Shown piece by piece: positions 5,817-8,372 of a DNA stretch of 8,372 nt; positions within the stretch are counted from its first letter, which is position 1; every line of letters starts with the position of its first letter. Location: NCBI GenBank assembly GCA_934155165.1, contig CAKPGS010000039.1, positions 1 to 8,372 of the forward strand, written 5' to 3'. The DNA comes from an uncultured Clostridia bacterium. GTDB lineage: Bacteria > Bacillota > Clostridia > TANB77 > CAG-508. The notes beneath the pieces were generated by a model that was not told the origin of the DNA, made no database searches, and saw nothing but the letters and a program-made list of their open reading frames with translations. Both the position numbers and the translations under genes were made by a program.

Positions 5817-6659
5817 TTATTTCCTTAGTTCGATTAATGCTGTTGCTAGTCCATAGCCTTCTTTTTCTACTCTAAATGAGTGTATTATGTCTGAATTACA
5901 AACACTACACAACCCACTATCTATTATATTTTCATCTTTTAAACCTAAATTTTTAAATAATATTCTATTTATTAATATTGTATCTATATGCCATTTTTCT
6001 TCTGATGTTTGTTCCATTATATCATTTATTCTTCCTGTATATTCAAATATTTTTTTACATTCTTTTGCTACTTCTTCTCCTACTTCAAAATGGCATTTTC
6101 TAATACTTGGACACATACATACAATTAAGTCTTGTGGATTACAACCATATTCTTTTATCATTTTTTGTGCTGCTTTTTCTCCTATTTTTTGAAAGGTTCC
6201 CTTCCAACCAGAATGTACATTTGCTATTACTTTTTTTACGGGATCAAATATATATATTAATATACAATCTGCATTTGTTGAACCTAGGGCAATTCCTGGC
6301 TTATTGGTAATTAATCCATCTGTTTTATTATACTCATCTAAATTAAAATCTGGCTTATCTGTTAATACTTTTTTATTTATTATTTGCACATTATCTGTAT
6401 GATTTTGATTTGGTTTTGCCATATCTTTTAATTCTATATTAACTGCTTTTCCAAGCATTTCATAATCTTTTAAAGCTTTTTCTAACTTTTCTTTTGGTAA
6501 TTTTTCTTTATTTGCTCTTGCTGTTCTAAAGTTTTTATCTATACCTAAAGAATATGCATGTGTTATTATATCCGAATATTCAAGTAGTTTTCTAAATTGC
6601 AAATATTCAATTCCATTCTTTTTTATATGAACTACAAATTCATTTGATAAATCTTTCAT
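5817..6659 (-). CDS. pgeF: PgeF/YlmD (YfiH) family purine nucleoside phosphorylase, formerly 'polyphenol oxidase'
   Basis: Cytoplasmic single-domain enzyme of 280 residues. Members of this family (once called laccase-domain or DUF152) cleave adenosine and inosine by phosphorolysis and deaminate adenosine; the E. coli member has also been linked to peptidoglycan editing. The zinc-binding residues are all visible: His87 in NQNHTDNV, Cys132 in TNADCI, His149 in VHSGWKGT. The supporting motifs are CPSIRKCHFEVG (183-194) and the C-terminal CSVCNSDIIHSFRVEKEGYG region. QNH replaces the commoner QVH, and VHSGWKGT the commoner HAGWRGT, both mild changes. The ATG at 6659 is chosen over an in-frame GTG at 6668 because the GTG is part of the ribosome site AAAGGTGA (6665-6672). 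It starts 11 bp after addB ends. The YlmD/DivIVA-region context of Bacillus is absent. Confidence 0.92.
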   Translation of the reverse strand: MKDLSNEFVVHIKKNGIEYLQFRKLLEYSDIITHAYSLGIDKNFRTARANKEKLPKEKLEKALKDYEMLGKAVNIELKDMAKPNQNHTDNVQIINKKVLTDKPDFNLDEYNKTDGLITNKPGIALGSTNADCILIYIFDPVKKVIANVHSGWKGTFQKIGEKAAQKMIKEYGCNPQDLIVCMCPSIRKCHFEVGEEVAKECKKIFEYTGRINDIMEQTSEEKWHIDTILINRILFKNLGLKDENIIDSGLCSVCNSDIIHSFRVEKEGYGLATALIELRK

Positions 6660-6664
6660 AATTC

Positions 6665-6672
6665 TCACCTTT
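6665..6672 (-). promoter_or_regulatory. Ribosome binding site that sets the pgeF start at ATG 6659
   Basis: The minus strand reads TAAAGGTGAGAATTATG. AAAGGTGA lies 5 bp before the ATG at 6659 and overlaps the addB stop codon (6671-6673). The GTG inside it is the only reason a frame could be opened three codons earlier. Confidence 0.8.
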
Positions 6673-8372
6673 ACTTACTTATTTTATTAATCATTTCATC
6701 TTTTTTCAAACCATAAATATAGTTATAATCATTTTCACAATAGCCTTTATTAAACCTACAAATTGATTTATAACTGCAATATTCACAGGCTGTTCTTCTT
6801 TCATTTACTTTAAAATATGGTTTTAATTCTATATTTCCTTTTAGAATATCATTTGATATTTCCTTAATAATTTTTTTTGTATATTTTTGTAATTTTTCAA
6901 ATTCTATATTTGTGGCAACACTTGAACCTGTTGGTATTATTTCTTCTCCACCAGCTTTTATTCTTGCAGGTACATTTTTAGAATAACCACTTTCAAGGTC
7001 TGTATCCATCATTTTTATAATATTTACATCTGCAAGTATTAAGCCTTTCATTTTAAATTGTTTTCTTAGTTCTTCTTTTATTTCTTCTTCAATAACTTTT
7101 CTATTTAATTTTTCATCTGTTAAATTAAAATATAAAATTCCTGCTGGTTTAAAGTCTTCTATTTCGCAAGTTGCGTCTAGATATGTAAGAAGTTGAATTT
7201 GTAGTCCCTCATATACTTCACCGTAATCTAAATTTCTTATAGAAGATTTATAATCTATAATTCTAACATAATTTCCATCTGCAGTTTTTGCCAAATCTAT
7301 TCTATCAATTTTACCAATAATTTCTGCCCTTTTCCCGTTATCCAATTCTAATTTTATTGGTTCGTATTTTCCACCTTTTTTGAACTCAACTTCATTTCCT
7401 ATTATGTCAAAATTACTTGTTTTCATTTCTTCAATAATGTATCCTAATGACTGTGTAACAACTCTTTTTAACCTATTTGTTTCTCTTACAAACTTTGGCG
7501 TACATGTAAATTTGTAATTTGAACTTAGGTTTAATTTTTCTTTTATTATTTTTTCTACAATTTCTTTTAATTCGTTATCTTCTATTTCTTTTGGTTTAAT
7601 TTGTTTTTCTACTAGCGTATTAAAAAATGAATCTATAATATCATGCATAAATGAACCTGTATCTAGTGCCTCTAGCTTAAATTGCTTTTGTTCTTGCACA
7701 TTTAATCCATATTTTAGGTGGAATGAAAATGGACATTTTTTGTATGTTTCTAACTTAGATACACTTGTTTTTAGAGTATTTCCATACATTTTTTGTATTA
7801 AGTCTTCCCTTATAATTTCCGGATTATTATTATATTCCATTCCATTTACACTTGCTTGTAATTTATATTTCCATTCTTCATTGTTTTTATAAAAGTTATA
7901 TATATCAAACCAAATATCATCTATTTTTTTACCTTCATTTACTTCTTTCATATTTTCTAACAAATTTTCAAAGGTAACATTTGCTGTTAATATTTCTGTG
8001 TTTGCGGCTAATATATCACTTTTTTCTTCTAATTGTTTATATATTTTCTTTATTCTTGAAATTAAAATAGACGGTCTCAAAGATTTGCCAGATATATCTG
8101 CAGATGCATATGATATATATAATTTATTTTCTGCAACTGTAAATGCTTTATAAATATTAAAGTTTTCCTCATATAATTTTTCTAAGGTTCCTTTAGCCAT
8201 TTCTATTCCATTTGTTTTTAATAGCTCTCTATCGCTGTCATTTAAGAACCCTTCAGACTTATTTACACTTGGAAATATTCCATCATTTACACCTATTATA
8301 AATACATACTTAACTTTATGACTTCTTGACCTATTTACATCTCCTATAATTACCTGGTCCTGTGTTCCTGGT
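6671..8372 (-). CDS. addB: ATP-dependent helicase/nuclease subunit B (AddB), C-terminal part; 5' end beyond the window
   Basis: C-terminal 566-567 codons of AddB, a subunit of the AddAB helicase-nuclease that resects double-strand breaks for recombination. The frame stays open to the right edge, so the ATG at 8200 is internal. The newly covered part encodes a helicase-like segment with DQVIIGDVNRSRS and VFIIGVNDGIFP (visible residues about 4-38), typical of AddB. Near the C-terminus is a PD-(D/E)XK nuclease: His243 in GSFMHD, Asp356 in GKIDRID, then IIDYKSS with Asp373 and Lys375, and QLLTY (393-397). Four cysteines, Cys213 in KKCPFSF and CEYCSYKSIC (529, 532, 538), match the iron-sulfur staple of B. 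subtilis AddB. All nuclease and cluster residues are intact. The usual partner addA does not follow; pgeF does, 11 bp after the ATG-to-stop junction. It is the first visible gene of the operon. Confidence 0.95.
   Translation of the reverse strand, partial: PGTQDQVIIGDVNRSRSHKVKYVFIIGVNDGIFPSVNKSEGFLNDSDRELLKTNGIEMAKGTLEKLYEENFNIYKAFTVAENKLYISYASADISGKSLRPSILISRIKKIYKQLEEKSDILAANTEILTANVTFENLLENMKEVNEGKKIDDIWFDIYNFYKNNEEWKYKLQASVNGMEYNNNPEIIREDLIQKMYGNTLKTSVSKLETYKKCPFSFHLKYGLNVQEQKQFKLEALDTGSFMHDIIDSFFNTLVEKQIKPKEIEDNELKEIVEKIIKEKLNLSSNYKFTCTPKFVRETNRLKRVVTQSLGYIIEEMKTSNFDIIGNEVEFKKGGKYEPIKLELDNGKRAEIIGKIDRIDLAKTADGNYVRIIDYKSSIRNLDYGEVYEGLQIQLLTYLDATCEIEDFKPAGILYFNLTDEKLNRKVIEEEIKEELRKQFKMKGLILADVNIIKMMDTDLESGYSKNVPARIKAGGEEIIPTGSSVATNIEFEKLQKYTKKIIKEISNDILKGNIELKPYFKVNERRTACEYCSYKSICRFNKGYCENDYNYIYGLKKDEMINKISK

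Noticed and set aside
693..6310. Plus-strand open frames of 60-101 codons inside the minus-strand genes
   Set aside because: Each lies wholly or largely antisense to a gene with intact family motifs. Their Phe-, Leu- and Ser-rich translations are what antisense AT-rich DNA gives, and none showed a family motif or was judged to have a convincing ribosome site.
8198..8200. ATG at 8200 as the addB start
   Set aside because: The frame stays open upstream to the window edge and encodes conserved AddB sequence (VFIIGVNDGIFP), so this Met is internal.
1..8372. tRNA, rRNA, CRISPR array, insertion sequence, phage or toxin-antitoxin genes
   Set aside because: No matching structure, direct-repeat series, transposase motif or small gene pair was seen on either strand; the coding regions are nearly continuous.

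Overview
This 8.4 kb window comes from a very AT-rich, low-GC Gram-positive bacterium, most likely a member of the Clostridia. The evidence is the gene families present (AddB-type helicase-nuclease, a WalR/WalK-like two-component pair, a type I signal peptidase with one N-terminal membrane segment, an Fe-S type-4 uracil-DNA glycosylase), the purine-rich ribosome binding sites, and the fact that all seven visible stop codons are TAA. Species cannot be told from the sequence. All eight genes lie on the minus strand, so transcription runs from high to low coordinates.

Right part (8372 to 3027), in transcription order: addB (its 5' end lies beyond the right edge), a PgeF/YlmD-family purine nucleoside phosphorylase, a 12-helix MFS transporter, an S66-family serine peptidase resembling MccF and LD-carboxypeptidases, and a family-4 uracil-DNA glycosylase. 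Gaps are only 11 to 18 bp, ribosome binding sites sit on or next to the upstream stop codons, and no terminator is visible, so this looks like one operon. It mixes DNA repair (AddB, UDG) with nucleoside handling (PgeF) and a possible peptide-antibiotic or cell-wall module (MFS plus S66).

Left part (3026 to 1): a good sigma-A-type promoter precedes walR. A strong intrinsic terminator and a G+C-rich palindromic element then separate walR from walK. walK is followed directly by a near-consensus promoter and lepB, whose 3' end lies beyond the left edge. The pair is WalRK-like by sequence, but the accessory genes usual in Bacillus (walH, walI, walJ) are not adjacent. Signal peptidase I occupies that place instead.

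Two starts need moving from the longest possible open frame. The UDG should start at the ATG at 3575 (not TTG at 3587) and PgeF at the ATG at 6659 (not GTG at 6668), because in both cases the upstream codon lies in or against the Shine-Dalgarno sequence. No tRNA, rRNA, CRISPR array, insertion sequence or phage gene was seen, and no intergenic stretch exceeds 140 bp. I found no clearly new system. The best candidates for a second look are the MFS plus MccF-like pair, the palindromic element, and the terminator that splits walR from walK.
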